Numbered from the stretch's first letter, positions 42,610 through 51,803 are shown. The stretch is DNA of 64,000 bases from Clostridiales bacterium (GCA_019416455.1 DXXG01000018.1:1-64000); one strand, 5' to 3'. Program-made: numbers and translations. Notes: generated by a model from the sequence alone, not told the origin.

Positions 42610-43307
42610 TCCCAGCGATACCCCAGTCCCCAGACAGTGACGATATGCTGAGGGTTGGAGGGTTCCTCCTCCACTTTCATGCGCAGGCGGCGGATGTTCA
42701 CGTCCACGATCTTTTCCTCGCCAGTGTACCCGGCGCCCCACACGTGCTTCAAAATATCTCCCCGTGCCAGGGCCACCCCGGGATGGGAGAAGAAATACTC
42801 CATGATCTGGAACTCCACTTGAGTCAGCTCGATGGGCTTGCTGCCCTTGAGGAAAGACCGGTTGCGCAGGTTCAGACAGAACTCCCCGGAGACCAGCTCG
42901 TCCCGGATGGCACCTTCCTGTCTGCCCGCGGCCAGGGCCACCCGGCGGTAGACAGCGTCCACCCGGGCCACCAGCTCGGAGGGGGAGAAAGGCTTGGTCA
43001 CGTAGTCGTCGGCGCCCATCATCAGGCCGCTGACCTTGTCCATCTCCTGGGTGCGGGCGGAAAGGAGGATGATGCCGATGGAGGGGTTTTTCCGCCGCAG
43101 CTCCTTGCACACCGCCAGACCGTCGTGCTCCCCGGGCATCATGATGTCCAGCACGGCCACGTCGAAGTTGCCGTTTTCCTGGTCATAGAGCTCCAGGGCT
43201 TGATCGCCGGTCTCGGCCTCGAAGGTCTCATAGCCGGCCCGTTGCAGATTGATGACCACAAATTCCCGAATGTTCTGTTCGTCCTCCGCGACAAGGATCT
43301 TTCGCAT
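42603..43307 (-). CDS. OmpR/PhoB-family response regulator
   Basis: The 234-residue regulator has a receiver domain with acidic pocket E9/D10, phospho-acceptor D54 (AVLDIMMP) and K105 in VTKPFSP. The winged-helix output domain is at about 135-232 (VEFQIMEYFFSHPG, VDVNIRRLRMKVE). It is most likely phosphorylated by the kinase at 40806. GGGGGAT lies before the ATG. The upstream gene is a calcium-loop lipoprotein (gap 79 nt), which may share its transcript. Confidence 0.92.
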   Translation of the reverse strand: MRKILVAEDEQNIREFVVINLQRAGYETFEAETGDQALELYDQENGNFDVAVLDIMMPGEHDGLAVCKELRRKNPSIGIILLSARTQEMDKVSGLMMGADDYVTKPFSPSELVARVDAVYRRVALAAGRQEGAIRDELVSGEFCLNLRNRSFLKGSKPIELTQVEFQIMEYFFSHPGVALARGDILKHVWGAGYTGEEKIVDVNIRRLRMKVEEEPSNPQHIVTVWGLGYRWDV

Positions 43308-43386
43308 ACAGAGGATCCCCCTTTCTCACGGCTGCCGCCGCGTGCTTGTTGGATGCCTTCTTATGAGTGAAAACGCCTGCCGGATG

Positions 43387-44757
43387 TTATTCCGTCAGGA
43401 CCCGGAAGTTCCGCTTGATCTGGGCGATGGCCCGCAAATAATTCTCGTCCTGGGTGAGGATCTGGATGCCGTACACCTGATCCCCCTGGACGGCCAGCTG
43501 TTCATAGCCGCTGGTCTCGCCCCGGCTGTCCCACGCCGACTGGGTGAACACCCGGATGGTGAACAGGGGCGATCCCAAAAGCTGGGACCCGTCCTCGCCG
43601 GTGACCACTTCGGTGTAGGTGACCGTGCGGGCAGAGGTGTTGTTGGAGGCGGAGATCTTCCCCTCCAAAGCCTCCGGCAGGGAGAACCAGTAATGCTCCC
43701 CCAGGTTTACCAGGGCGGAAAGGACGGCGGTATAGTCCCCCGGAGCTTTGAAATGGCTCCACTTCACCAGGTAGCTGGTGGAGTCCGGGGAAACGCTTTC
43801 CGGCAGGCAGGGCAACCTGTTGGCCACTGGGATCTCCAGGATCCCGTCCCCGTTGATGTCCTGACTCACGAACACCGCGGCGGAGGACCGGGCGAAGGGG
43901 TTCTGGTAGGACTCCGTATTCACCCCGGGAGGGCCGTTTTTCAGTAGGCTGTTTTCCAGGTAGAAGATCTGGGTGGTCATGCTGCCGTCGGCTTTGGCGC
44001 CGTCCACGGCCACGCCGGTGAGGCCGTTCCCCAGTTCCCCGAACTGAATGGCCGTGTAGTTGGTGATGGAATTGTCAGCGCTGGCAGTGAACAGCTCTTT
44101 TAGGGCGCCGTCCTGCCAGGCGTAAATGTGAGCCTGGGCGGGAAGGGCCTCGGTGCCCTCCTCCTCGGCAGGCAGATACTTGTCCACGGTGAACACCTCG
44201 CAGACGCCGTCATTGTCAAAGTCCGTCAAGGCCACTTCTCCGTAGGTGCCCAGAGTGGATTCCGTCACGTTTCCATCCTGGTAGAGGTAGGCCGCCGCGG
44301 CAGCGGTGCGGCCAGTGGTGCCGGAGGCGCTGCCCCAGCCGATGAGCACGTCCTCCGCGCCGTCATCGTTCAAGTCCCCGAAGCATACCAGATCCACCTG
44401 GGTGGCGGTGTTCACGAAGGAAGCGGCGGTGCGCCAGCCGTCCTCTTGCTTTTCCAGGAAGTAGACCTCCACGCCGTTGTCCAGGGCCACAAAGCCCACC
44501 GCGTCGGAGACCTCATCCCCGGACCAGTCCCGCATAATGATGGCCGACCGGTAATCCCCCCGTTTGGGATAGACAAAGTTCAGCTCCTGGCGGTCCTCCT
44601 GGAGCAGCTCGTAAATGCCCTGCTGTTCCAGGTTGGCTCTGGGGGGAGACATCAGGTTCTGAGCGTCCAGCCCGGTGAAAGAGCAGCCGGTCTGTGCCAG
44701 ACAGACCAAGGCTCCCAGCGCGGCAGATACTATTTTTTTCATCATGGACCTGCTCAT
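43387..44757 (-). CDS. Lipoprotein with FG-GAP/VCBS-like calcium loops
   Basis: The 456-residue surface protein has a signal peptide and lipobox AQTGC (C25). Repeated calcium-loop motifs, DLNDDGAEDVL, DFDNDGVCEVF and DINGDGILEIP, mark a beta-propeller of VCBS/FG-GAP type. Function is unknown. It is the first gene of a minus-strand run with the two-component system, so it may be an accessory sensor for the histidine kinase (inference only). The start ATG is 11 nt after GGGAGG; internal ATGs at codons 5 and 6 are possible starts. Confidence 0.75.
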   Translation of the reverse strand: MSRSMMKKIVSAALGALVCLAQTGCSFTGLDAQNLMSPPRANLEQQGIYELLQEDRQELNFVYPKRGDYRSAIIMRDWSGDEVSDAVGFVALDNGVEVYFLEKQEDGWRTAASFVNTATQVDLVCFGDLNDDGAEDVLIGWGSASGTTGRTAAAAAYLYQDGNVTESTLGTYGEVALTDFDNDGVCEVFTVDKYLPAEEEGTEALPAQAHIYAWQDGALKELFTASADNSITNYTAIQFGELGNGLTGVAVDGAKADGSMTTQIFYLENSLLKNGPPGVNTESYQNPFARSSAAVFVSQDINGDGILEIPVANRLPCLPESVSPDSTSYLVKWSHFKAPGDYTAVLSALVNLGEHYWFSLPEALEGKISASNNTSARTVTYTEVVTGEDGSQLLGSPLFTIRVFTQSAWDSRGETSGYEQLAVQGDQVYGIQILTQDENYLRAIAQIKRNFRVLTE

Positions 44758-44852
44758 TAGGGCGGACGCCTCCCTTCCTGGAACGGTATCATCTCTCGTA
44801 AAAGCCCGGATGCGACAGGACGCCCGAGTTTTCGTTCCATTATTTTTCTGTC

Positions 44853-44861
44853 ATTATAGCA
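44853..44861 (-). promoter_or_regulatory. Extended -10 promoter of the lipoprotein/two-component run
   Basis: Minus strand TGCTATAAT fits the TGnTATAAT form. The -35 (TGATTT, 16 nt away) is poor. Confidence 0.55.
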
Positions 44862-44910
44862 TATCGTGGGGAAAAAATCATCAACAAAGTGTGGCAGAGA
44901 CAAGTGCTCG

Positions 44911-44939
44911 TTGACAAACCCCGGGCGGGAGGATAGAAT
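44911..44939 (+). promoter_or_regulatory. Promoter of rsmE
   Basis: TTGACA, 17 nt, TAGAAT, 22 nt before the start codon, so the leader is very short. Confidence 0.82.
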
Positions 44940-44961
44940 CAGGGGAGAAAGGGGGAGGACC

Positions 44962-45708
44962 ATGCCCAGATTTTTTGTGGACGAAAGGCCCGAGGGCCAG
45001 TATTTCATCGGTGGGGAGGACGGCAGGCACATTGCCCGCTCCCTGCGGATGCGCCCGGGAGAAGCATTGACTCTCTGTGACGGTGAGGGCACCGACTACG
45101 CCTGCAAAGTGGTCTCCTGCGACGGGGAGGGGGCTCTGGTCCAGGTGGAAGGGAGCTCCCCCAGCGTCAGCGAGCCGGAGACCAAGGTCACCGTGTGCCA
45201 GTGTCTCGCCAAGGGGGACAAGCTGGATACCGTCACCCAAAAGGCAGTGGAGCTGGGCGCCTGGGAGATCTGGCCGGTGGAGAGCGCCCGATGCGTGGTG
45301 CGGCTGGATGAGAAGTCCGCCGGGAAAAAGACCGCTCGGCTGCAAAAGATTGCCCGGGAAGCGGCCATGCAGAGTGGGCGGGGAGCCATTCCCCAGGTGC
45401 GTCAGCCGGTTTCCCTGAAAACCGCTTTAGAGACCGCCGCCAAAGAGGGGGAGATCCTCTTTTTCTACGAGCGGGGGGAAGAGAGCCTGAAAGCCGCCCT
45501 GGAAACTTCCGGGGAAAGGCTGTTCGTGTTTGTGGGGCCGGAAGGGGGATTCGCCCCTGAGGAAGCGGAGCTGGCCCGATCTCTGGGGGGGAAGGTCCTG
45601 ACCTTGGGGCCCCGGATCCTGCGGACGGAAACGGCTCCCCTGGCAGCCTTGGCCTGTGTCTTTTACCAGAAAGGGGATATGGAGCTGAAAGGGGGCGGCG
45701 GGCAGTGA
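44962..45708 (+). CDS. rsmE: 16S rRNA m3U1498 methyltransferase
   Basis: The 248-residue SPOUT enzyme has an N-terminal PUA-like domain (HIARSLRMRPGEALTLCDG), KGDKLDTVTQKAVELG, SARCVV and the knotted SAM site VGPEGGFAPEEAEL with LGPRILRTETAPL. All RsmE hallmarks are present. The ATG at 44962 has GGGGGAGG upstream. The stop overlaps the GTG of the next gene. Confidence 0.93.
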   Translation: MPRFFVDERPEGQYFIGGEDGRHIARSLRMRPGEALTLCDGEGTDYACKVVSCDGEGALVQVEGSSPSVSEPETKVTVCQCLAKGDKLDTVTQKAVELGAWEIWPVESARCVVRLDEKSAGKKTARLQKIAREAAMQSGRGAIPQVRQPVSLKTALETAAKEGEILFFYERGEESLKAALETSGERLFVFVGPEGGFAPEEAELARSLGGKVLTLGPRILRTETAPLAALACVFYQKGDMELKGGGGQ

Positions 45709-46430
45709 AAAACGTCCTTGTGACCGGAGCTTCCGGGGGGATCGGCCGGGCCGTCGCCCTGGAACTGGCCCGACGGGGCTGGGGGGTGGCCTTGCAGTAC
45801 CGTTCCCATCCTCAGGCAGCCAAGGAGCTGGAAGAGGAGATCCTCCGGCTGGGAGGAAACGCCAAAGCCTATGGAGCGGACCTGACCGACGAGTCCCAGG
45901 TGGACCAGTTGTTTTCCGCCGCGGAGCGGGATTTCGGCTTTTTGGAGGGGCTGGTGAACAACGCGGGGATCGCTTGGAAAGGGCTGTTCACCGACATGAG
46001 CCTTTCGGACTGGCGGGCAGTGATGGACGCCGACCTGACCAGCGTGTTCCTCTGCTGCCGCCGTGCCCTGCCCCCCATGATCCGGGAGAAGCGTGGCAGC
46101 ATCGTCAACGTCAGCTCCATGTGGGGGGAGGTGGGCGCCTCTTGTGAGGCAGCCTATTCCGCTGCCAAGGCGGGAGTCATCGGCCTGACCAAGGCCCTTG
46201 CCAAGGAGGAGGGCCCTTCGGGGATCCGGGTCAACTGCCTGACTCCCGGGGTCATCAATACCCCCATGAACGGGGATCTGTCCCCGGAGGATCTGGCAGC
46301 TCTTCGGGAGGAGACTCCTTTGGAGCGGATCGGCTCCCCGGAGGAAGCTGCCGCTGCCGCCGCCTTCCTGCTGGAAGGGGAGTTTGTCACCGGGCAGGTG
46401 CTGGGGGTCAACGGCGGCCTGGTGATCTGA
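45705..46430 (+). CDS. SDR-family oxidoreductase, FabG-like paralogue
   Basis: The 241-residue Rossmann enzyme has TGASGGIG (7-14), NNAG, the serine in NVSSMWGEVG and the YSAAKAG catalytic Tyr/Lys. The C-terminal GQVLGVNGGL closes the fold. It resembles 3-oxoacyl-ACP reductase, but a dedicated fabG lies in the operon downstream, so this copy may act on another substrate. The GTG start is coupled to rsmE (4-nt overlap). Confidence 0.8.
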   Translation: MKNVLVTGASGGIGRAVALELARRGWGVALQYRSHPQAAKELEEEILRLGGNAKAYGADLTDESQVDQLFSAAERDFGFLEGLVNNAGIAWKGLFTDMSLSDWRAVMDADLTSVFLCCRRALPPMIREKRGSIVNVSSMWGEVGASCEAAYSAAKAGVIGLTKALAKEEGPSGIRVNCLTPGVINTPMNGDLSPEDLAALREETPLERIGSPEEAAAAAAFLLEGEFVTGQVLGVNGGLVI

Positions 46431-46478
46431 GCGTCTTTTGGAAAAAGTTTACGCAATCGTTCCGGGGTCCCGGAGCAG

Positions 46479-46515
46479 GGGAGGGTTTGACAAATCCTCC
46501 CTTTTCTTATAAAAT
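46479..46515 (+). promoter_or_regulatory. Promoter of the fab operon with an overlapping dyad
   Basis: TTGACA (46487-46492), 17 nt, TAAAAT. The -35 sits in the centre of a near-palindrome GGGAGGGTTTG-A-CAAATCCTCCC (46479-46501, one mismatch), a likely operator. It does not resemble the FapR or FabT boxes I know. Confidence 0.65.
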
Positions 46516-46603
46516 AAAGAGGTTAAGCTCCCCTTGGGAAAAGCCAGGAAAAAACAAGGGGAAGAAGGCGGAAAAAACTAGAATTGTAACAGGAGATCGG
46601 GAT

Positions 46604-47560
46604 ATGAGCTTTCAGATTCTGGGTACAGGCAGCTTCGCACCGGAGAAGATCGTCACCAACGACGACCTTTCCACCATGGTAGAGACTTCGGACGAGTGGA
46701 TCACAAAACGGGTGGGCGTGAAAGAGCGTCACGTCTGCACCACCGAGAGCAATACGGACATGGGCGTGGCGGCGTCTCTGGCTGCCCTGGAAAACGCCGG
46801 GGTACGCCCGGAGGAGCTGGATCTGATCATCGGGGCTACCATCAGCGCGGACACCATTTCCCCCGGTCTGGCGGGCATGGTGCAGAACCGCATCGGAGCC
46901 ACCTGCCCCTGTTTCGATATGAACGTGGCCTGCCCCGGATTCCTGTTCGCCCTGGACGTGGCCGCCGGATTCTTCGCCCGCAAAGTGGTGAAGAAGGTGT
47001 TGGTGGTCAGCTCCGAGCGGATGAGCGGCCTGATGGACTGGACCGACCGGAGCACCTGCGTCATCTTCGGTGACGGCGCGGGAGCCGCTGTGCTGGGAGA
47101 AGGGGACAATTACCTGGCCTCTACCTTGAGCACCAAGGGCGGGGACGACGTGATCTCCATCCCCACCAAGTGGGACAACTCCCCTTTCTACGAAAGGGAG
47201 CTTGGGAAAAACGTGGTGCACATGCAGGGCCAGGAGACCTATAAGTTTGCCGTCACCTCCATGGTGCGGGACGTGCGGCTGGTGATGGAGCAGGCCGGGA
47301 TCACCGGGGAACAGGTGAAGGCCGTCATCCCCCACCAGGCCAACTACCGGATCATCAACGAGGCCCGGCGCCGTATTCCCGAGATCGCCCCGGAGAAGTT
47401 CCTGATGAATATCGACCGCTTCGGCAACACCTCCTCCGCCAGCGAGCCTATCCTGCTGGACGAGGCCAACCGCCAGGGGCTGCTCCAGCCCGGGGATTAC
47501 GTGGTGCTCACCGCTTTTGGCGGGGGACTTTCCACCGCAGCCAGCGTGGTTCGTTGGTGA
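46604..47560 (+). CDS. fabH: Beta-ketoacyl-ACP synthase III
   Basis: The 318-residue thiolase-fold enzyme condenses acetyl-CoA (or branched acyl-CoA) with malonyl-ACP to start fatty acid synthesis. Catalytic C110 lies in VACPGFLFALDVA, His in IPHQANYRII and Asn in GNTSSASEP. The ATG at 46604 has AGGAGA upstream. It is the first gene of the fab cluster. A 13-bp hairpin includes its stop codon. Confidence 0.95.
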   Translation: MSFQILGTGSFAPEKIVTNDDLSTMVETSDEWITKRVGVKERHVCTTESNTDMGVAASLAALENAGVRPEELDLIIGATISADTISPGLAGMVQNRIGATCPCFDMNVACPGFLFALDVAAGFFARKVVKKVLVVSSERMSGLMDWTDRSTCVIFGDGAGAAVLGEGDNYLASTLSTKGGDDVISIPTKWDNSPFYERELGKNVVHMQGQETYKFAVTSMVRDVRLVMEQAGITGEQVKAVIPHQANYRIINEARRRIPEIAPEKFLMNIDRFGNTSSASEPILLDEANRQGLLQPGDYVVLTAFGGGLSTAASVVRW

Positions 47561-47575
47561 GGTCACCAACGAACC
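47548..47575 (+). repeat. 13-bp hairpin straddling the fabH stop codon
   Basis: GGTTCGTTGGTGA-GG-TCACCAACGAACC is a perfect inverted repeat; the left arm is the end of the coding sequence, including TGA. A GGGAGTTTTCC stretch follows, so weak termination is possible. Confidence 0.8.
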
Positions 47576-47855
47576 GGGAGTTTTCCTTCGAGGCGCACAG
47601 CGCCTCGATTTTGGCGGATTCCCGCCAAAACCGAAAAACATCCCCGCGGCTGTCGTCAACACTATGTTTTGCTATCCCACCGGAAGAGCATCGGTGGAAC
47701 CGCCAAACATCGCTGTGCGTCGTCAGCTCTGTGCCGCCACGCACCCCGTCCTTGCCAAAGGCAGGAAGGCGGCTTGTCCCGTGCGGTCATGCGCAACAGG
47801 CGGGGCTTTCCCGCTTTGATATAGAAGAACCATTTAGTGAGTAGAAAGGATTGAA
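47576..47855 (+). other. Hairpin-rich gap between fabH and fabK
   Basis: No gene; in particular no acyl carrier protein gene. Hairpins include CGAGGCGC-ACA-GCGCCTCG, TTTTGGCGG.../...CCGCCAAAA and CCACCG...CGGTGG. It does not match families A or B but is likewise GC-rich, structured and placed after a stop codon within an operon. Confidence 0.55.
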
Positions 47856-47860
47856 GTCCT

Positions 47861-48805
47861 ATGATCAGAACGCCTATCTGTGACCTTTTGGGCATTGAAT
47901 ACCCCATTTTCCAGGGCGGTATGGCCTGGATCTCCGACGGGAAGCTGGCGGCGGCCGTGTCCAACGGCGGCGGCCTGGGCATCATCTCCGCCATGAACGC
48001 CAACGCTGAGTATCTGAAAAAGCAGATCGACCTGGCTCGCAGCCTGACCGACAAGCCTTTCGGTGTGAACATCATGCTCATGTCCCCCTTCGCTGACGAG
48101 GTGGCCAAGCTGGTGGCCGAGGAGAAGGTAGCCGTGGTCACCACCGGCGCCGGCAACCCCTCCCGGTACATGCCCATGTGGCTGGAAGCCGGCATCAAGG
48201 TGATCCCCGTAGTGGCCAGCGTTGCCATGGCCCGTCTGGTGACCAAAGCGGGCGCTGCGGCCATCATCGCTGAGGGTGGCGAGTCCGGCGGTCACGTGGG
48301 CGACCTGACCACCATGGTCTTGGTCCCCCAGGTGGTAGACGCCACCGACCTGCCCGTTCTGGCGGCTGGCGGCATCGGCGACGGCCGTGGCATCGCGGCG
48401 GCCTTCCAGCTGGGCGCTGTGGGCGTTCAGGTAGGCACCCGGTTCCTGGTGGCTGAGGAGTGCGGTGTGCATCCCAACTACAAGAAAAAGGTTTTGAAGG
48501 CCAACGATATCGCCACCATGGTCACCGGCAAGCGGCTGGGCCATCCGGTGCGGCAGATCAAGAACCAGTTCGCCAAGGATTACGCCAAGGCCGAGTACAG
48601 CCAGATCTCCGATGAAGAGCTGGAGAAGCTGGGCAGCGGCGCACTGTACCGGGCTGCCGTGGAAGGCGACGAAAAGACCGGCGACTTCCTGGCGGGACAG
48701 ATCGCCGGCATGGTGAATAAAGAGCAGCCCGCGGCTGAGATCATCAAGGAGATGTTTGAGCAGGCGGAAGAGGTGCTGAAAGGAGCCGACAAATGGGTAA
48801 GATAG
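47861..48805 (+). CDS. fabK: Enoyl-ACP reductase II (FMN)
   Basis: The 314-residue TIM-barrel flavoprotein reduces trans-2-enoyl-ACP with NAD(P)H, the last step of each elongation cycle. Features: PIFQGGMAWISDGKLAAAVS, the catalytic histidine segment IIAEGGESGGHVG and the FMN phosphate site LAAGGIGDGRG. FabK enzymes are insensitive to triclosan (family knowledge). AAAGGA is at a good distance. It overlaps fabD by 13 nt. Confidence 0.95.
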   Translation: MIRTPICDLLGIEYPIFQGGMAWISDGKLAAAVSNGGGLGIISAMNANAEYLKKQIDLARSLTDKPFGVNIMLMSPFADEVAKLVAEEKVAVVTTGAGNPSRYMPMWLEAGIKVIPVVASVAMARLVTKAGAAAIIAEGGESGGHVGDLTTMVLVPQVVDATDLPVLAAGGIGDGRGIAAAFQLGAVGVQVGTRFLVAEECGVHPNYKKKVLKANDIATMVTGKRLGHPVRQIKNQFAKDYAKAEYSQISDEELEKLGSGALYRAAVEGDEKTGDFLAGQIAGMVNKEQPAAEIIKEMFEQAEEVLKGADKWVR

Positions 48806-49707
48806 CCTTTGTTTTCGCGGGCCAGGGAGCCCAGTACAGCGGCATGGGACAGTCCCTGTGCGAGGTGAGCCCTGCCGCCAAGGCGGTGTTTGACGCCGCC
48901 GACGCCCTGCGTCCCGGCACTTCCCAGCAGTGCTTCACCGGCACCGCTGAGGAGCTGTCCATCACCAAGAACACCCAGCCCTGCCTCTACTGCGTGGACC
49001 TGGCGGCCGCCAAGGCCCTGGAAGAAGCGGGCGTGACCCCCGACTATGTGGCGGGCTTCTCTTTAGGAGAGATCGCCGCTCTCAGCTTTGCCGGGGTGTT
49101 CAGTGAAGAGCAGGGGTTTGACTTTGTGTGCAAGCGCGCTGAGTCCATGCAGAAGGCCGGGGAGGAAAATCCCGGAGCCATGGCTGCGGTGCTGAAGCTG
49201 AAGAACGAGCAGGTGGAAGAACTGTGCGCCGGCTTTGAGAAAGTGTGGCCCGTCAACTACAACTGCCCCGGCCAGCTGGTGTGCGCTGGTGAGAAATCCC
49301 AGATTGAGGAGTTCTGCGGCAAAGTGGCAGAGGCTGGCGGCAAGGCCGTGCCTTTGGCAGTCAGCGGCGGATTCCACTCTCCCTTTATGGAGAGCGCCTC
49401 CCAGACCTTGAAAGAGGTGCTGGAGCCCATGGAACTGGGAGAGGCCAAGGTGCCGGTGTACGCAAACTACACCGCCCAGCCCTATGACGGTTCCGCCAAG
49501 GAGCTGATCACCCAGCAGGTGAAGAACCCGGTGCGGTGGCAGGAGACAGTGGAAAACCTGTGCGCCCTGGGGGTAGACACCTTCATCGAGTGCGGCCCCG
49601 GCAAGACCTTGTGCGGGCTGATCCGCAAGACGGTCAAGGGCGTCAAGACCCTGAACGTCCAGGACAAGGAGAGCCTGGAAGCCGCCCTGGAGGCCTTGAA
49701 GGGCTGA
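48793..49707 (+). CDS. fabD: Malonyl-CoA:ACP transacylase
   Basis: The 304-residue enzyme loads malonate onto ACP. Catalytic S90 is in GFSLGE (a variant of the usual GHSLGE, Phe for His), and the catalytic His is in SGGFHSPFM. The N-terminal FVFAGQGAQYSGMG is typical. The start is coupled to fabK (13-nt overlap), with AAAGGAG upstream. Confidence 0.94.
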   Translation: MGKIAFVFAGQGAQYSGMGQSLCEVSPAAKAVFDAADALRPGTSQQCFTGTAEELSITKNTQPCLYCVDLAAAKALEEAGVTPDYVAGFSLGEIAALSFAGVFSEEQGFDFVCKRAESMQKAGEENPGAMAAVLKLKNEQVEELCAGFEKVWPVNYNCPGQLVCAGEKSQIEEFCGKVAEAGGKAVPLAVSGGFHSPFMESASQTLKEVLEPMELGEAKVPVYANYTAQPYDGSAKELITQQVKNPVRWQETVENLCALGVDTFIECGPGKTLCGLIRKTVKGVKTLNVQDKESLEAALEALKG

Positions 49708-49834
49708 GACACGGCAGAATTGGGAAACGCCCCGGGCGGAGTGATCCGGCGGGGAGAACATAGATCCAAAACTAAAAAGTAAGGAAGCCGTTCCCCACAG
49801 GATAAGGGAGGGGAATGGACAGGAGGTCAGACAT

Positions 49835-50572
49835 ATGAAGCTGGAAGGAAAAATCGCGCTGGTCACCGGCGCTTCTCAGGGCCTGGGCAAGGCCATCGCC
49901 CTGAAGCTGGCGGAAAACGGCGCTGACGTGGCGGTGATCTACGTGGGACCGGAGGAGCCCGCGCTGGAGACCTGCAAGGAGATCGAGGCTATGGGCCGCC
50001 GGGCCATCAGCTATCCCTGCGACGTGCGGGATGAGCAGGCCGTGGAGGAGACCGTGGCCGCGGTGAAGAAGGACCTGGGCAAGGTGGACATCCTGGTGAA
50101 CAACGCCGGCGTTACCCGTGACGGCCTGATGGTCACCATGAAGGACGCGGACTACGACATGGTGCTGGACATCAACCTGAAGGGCGCCTTCCACATGATC
50201 CGCGCCTGCTATCGTGACTTCATGCGGAAAAAGAGCGGCAAGATCATCAACATCAGCTCCATCGCGGGCCTGGTGGGCAACGTGGGCCAGGTGAACTACG
50301 CCGCTTCCAAGGCGGGCCTCATCGGCATGAGCAAGTCCGTTGCCAAGGAGCTGGGCAGCCGCGGAGTTTGCTGCAACTGCATCGCTCCCGGATTCATCGA
50401 GACCGCTATGACCAAGGACATCAAGGAGGATAACCCCCTGCTGGTGCAGGTCCCCATGCGGAAGATGGGCACTCCTGAGGACGTGGCCAACGTGGCTCTG
50501 TTCCTGGCCTCTCCCGAGTCCGACTACATCACCGGCGAGACCATTCGCGTGGACGGAGGCCTGGCCATATGA
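49835..50572 (+). CDS. fabG: 3-oxoacyl-ACP reductase
   Basis: The 245-residue SDR enzyme reduces 3-ketoacyl-ACP with NADPH. TGASQGLG is at 11-18, NNAG at 89-92, the catalytic triad is S141/142, Y155, K159, and the C-terminal ITGETIRVDGGLAI is typical of FabG. ACAGGAGG precedes the ATG. A 127-nt gap from fabD holds a 9-bp hairpin (CCGTTCCCC/GGGGAATGG). The stop overlaps fabF (ATGA). Confidence 0.95.
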   Translation: MKLEGKIALVTGASQGLGKAIALKLAENGADVAVIYVGPEEPALETCKEIEAMGRRAISYPCDVRDEQAVEETVAAVKKDLGKVDILVNNAGVTRDGLMVTMKDADYDMVLDINLKGAFHMIRACYRDFMRKKSGKIINISSIAGLVGNVGQVNYAASKAGLIGMSKSVAKELGSRGVCCNCIAPGFIETAMTKDIKEDNPLLVQVPMRKMGTPEDVANVALFLASPESDYITGETIRVDGGLAI

Positions 50573-51801
50573 GAAGAGTAGTTATCACCGGCTTGGGCTG
50601 CGTCACCCCCATCGGCAACGACGTGCCCACTTTTTGGGACAGCATTAAAAACGGCAAATGCGGCATCGGACCCATCACCCATTTCGACACCACCGACTAC
50701 AAGGTGAAGGTGGCCGCTGAGGTGAAGGACTTCGATCCCCTGCAATACATGGAAAAGTCCGACCTGCGTAAGTATGACGTGTTCTGCTGGTACGCCATGG
50801 CCGCGGCCACTCAGGCCGTGGAGGAAAGCGGCATCAAGGACACTCTGCCCCCCGAGCGGATCGGCACCTACTTCGGTTCCGGCATCGGCGGCATGAAAAC
50901 TTTCGCCGAGGAGCAGGGCGTGCTCATGGAGAAGGGCCCCCGCCGGGTGTCCCCCTTCTTTGTCCCCGGCATGATCATCAACATGGCCGGCGGCCTGATC
51001 GCTATCAAATACAATTTCCAGGGAGCTTCTATTCCCATCGTTACCGCCTGCGCCACCGGCAACAACGCCATCGGCGAGGCTTACCGCGCTGTGAAGCACG
51101 GCTATCTGGACGCTGTGCTCACCGGCGGTGCGGAAGCGGCTATTTTGCCCATCGGCGTGGCGGGATTCAGCAACATGAAGGCCCTGTCCACCACTGAGGA
51201 TCCTGCCGCTGCCTGCGTGCCCTTTGACGCCCGCCGCAACGGCTTCGTCATGGGCGAGGGCGCCGGCGCTCTGGTGCTGGAAGAGTACGAGCACGCCAAG
51301 GCTCGGGGCGCCAAGATCTACGGCGAGATCTGCGGCTACGGCGTCACCTGCGACGCTCACCATATCACCGCTCCCCATCCGGAAGGACTGGGCGGCGCCG
51401 CCGCTTTGAAGATGGCCCTGGAGGAGGCCGGCGGCTGTGAGGATCCCTCCAAGCTGTACATCAACGCTCATGGCACCAGCACGCCTTTGAACGACGCCGG
51501 CGAGACCAAGGCCATCAAGAAGGCCCTGGGCGAGGAGGCCGCCCACAAGTGCATGGTGTCCTCCACCAAGTCCATGACCGGCCATATGCTGGGCGCCGCC
51601 GGAGCGGTGGAAGCCATCGCCAGCGTGCTGGCGGTGAAAGAGGGCATCGTGCCTCCCACTATCGGCTATCAGGAGCCCGACCCGGAGTGCGACCTGGATT
51701 ACGTGCCCAATCAGGCTCGTGAGGCCCAGATCGACCTGGCTCTGTCCGCGTCTTTGGGCTTTGGCGGCCACAACGCCTATCTTGCTTTCCGGAGGATTTG
51801 A
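50569..51801 (+). CDS. fabF: Beta-ketoacyl-ACP synthase II
   Basis: The 410-residue elongation condensing enzyme has catalytic C161 in VTACATGNNAIG and the two histidines in NAHGTSTPLND and MTGHMLGAAGA. It starts in the fabG stop (ATGA). accB follows 2 nt after the stop. Confidence 0.95.
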   Translation: MRRVVITGLGCVTPIGNDVPTFWDSIKNGKCGIGPITHFDTTDYKVKVAAEVKDFDPLQYMEKSDLRKYDVFCWYAMAAATQAVEESGIKDTLPPERIGTYFGSGIGGMKTFAEEQGVLMEKGPRRVSPFFVPGMIINMAGGLIAIKYNFQGASIPIVTACATGNNAIGEAYRAVKHGYLDAVLTGGAEAAILPIGVAGFSNMKALSTTEDPAAACVPFDARRNGFVMGEGAGALVLEEYEHAKARGAKIYGEICGYGVTCDAHHITAPHPEGLGGAAALKMALEEAGGCEDPSKLYINAHGTSTPLNDAGETKAIKKALGEEAAHKCMVSSTKSMTGHMLGAAGAVEAIASVLAVKEGIVPPTIGYQEPDPECDLDYVPNQAREAQIDLALSASLGFGGHNAYLAFRRI

Positions 51802-51803
51802 CA

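Noticed and set aside
47561..47860. A small acpP gene in the fabH-fabK gap
   Set aside because: No frame encodes an ACP-like DSL motif, and the region is hairpin-rich non-coding DNA.
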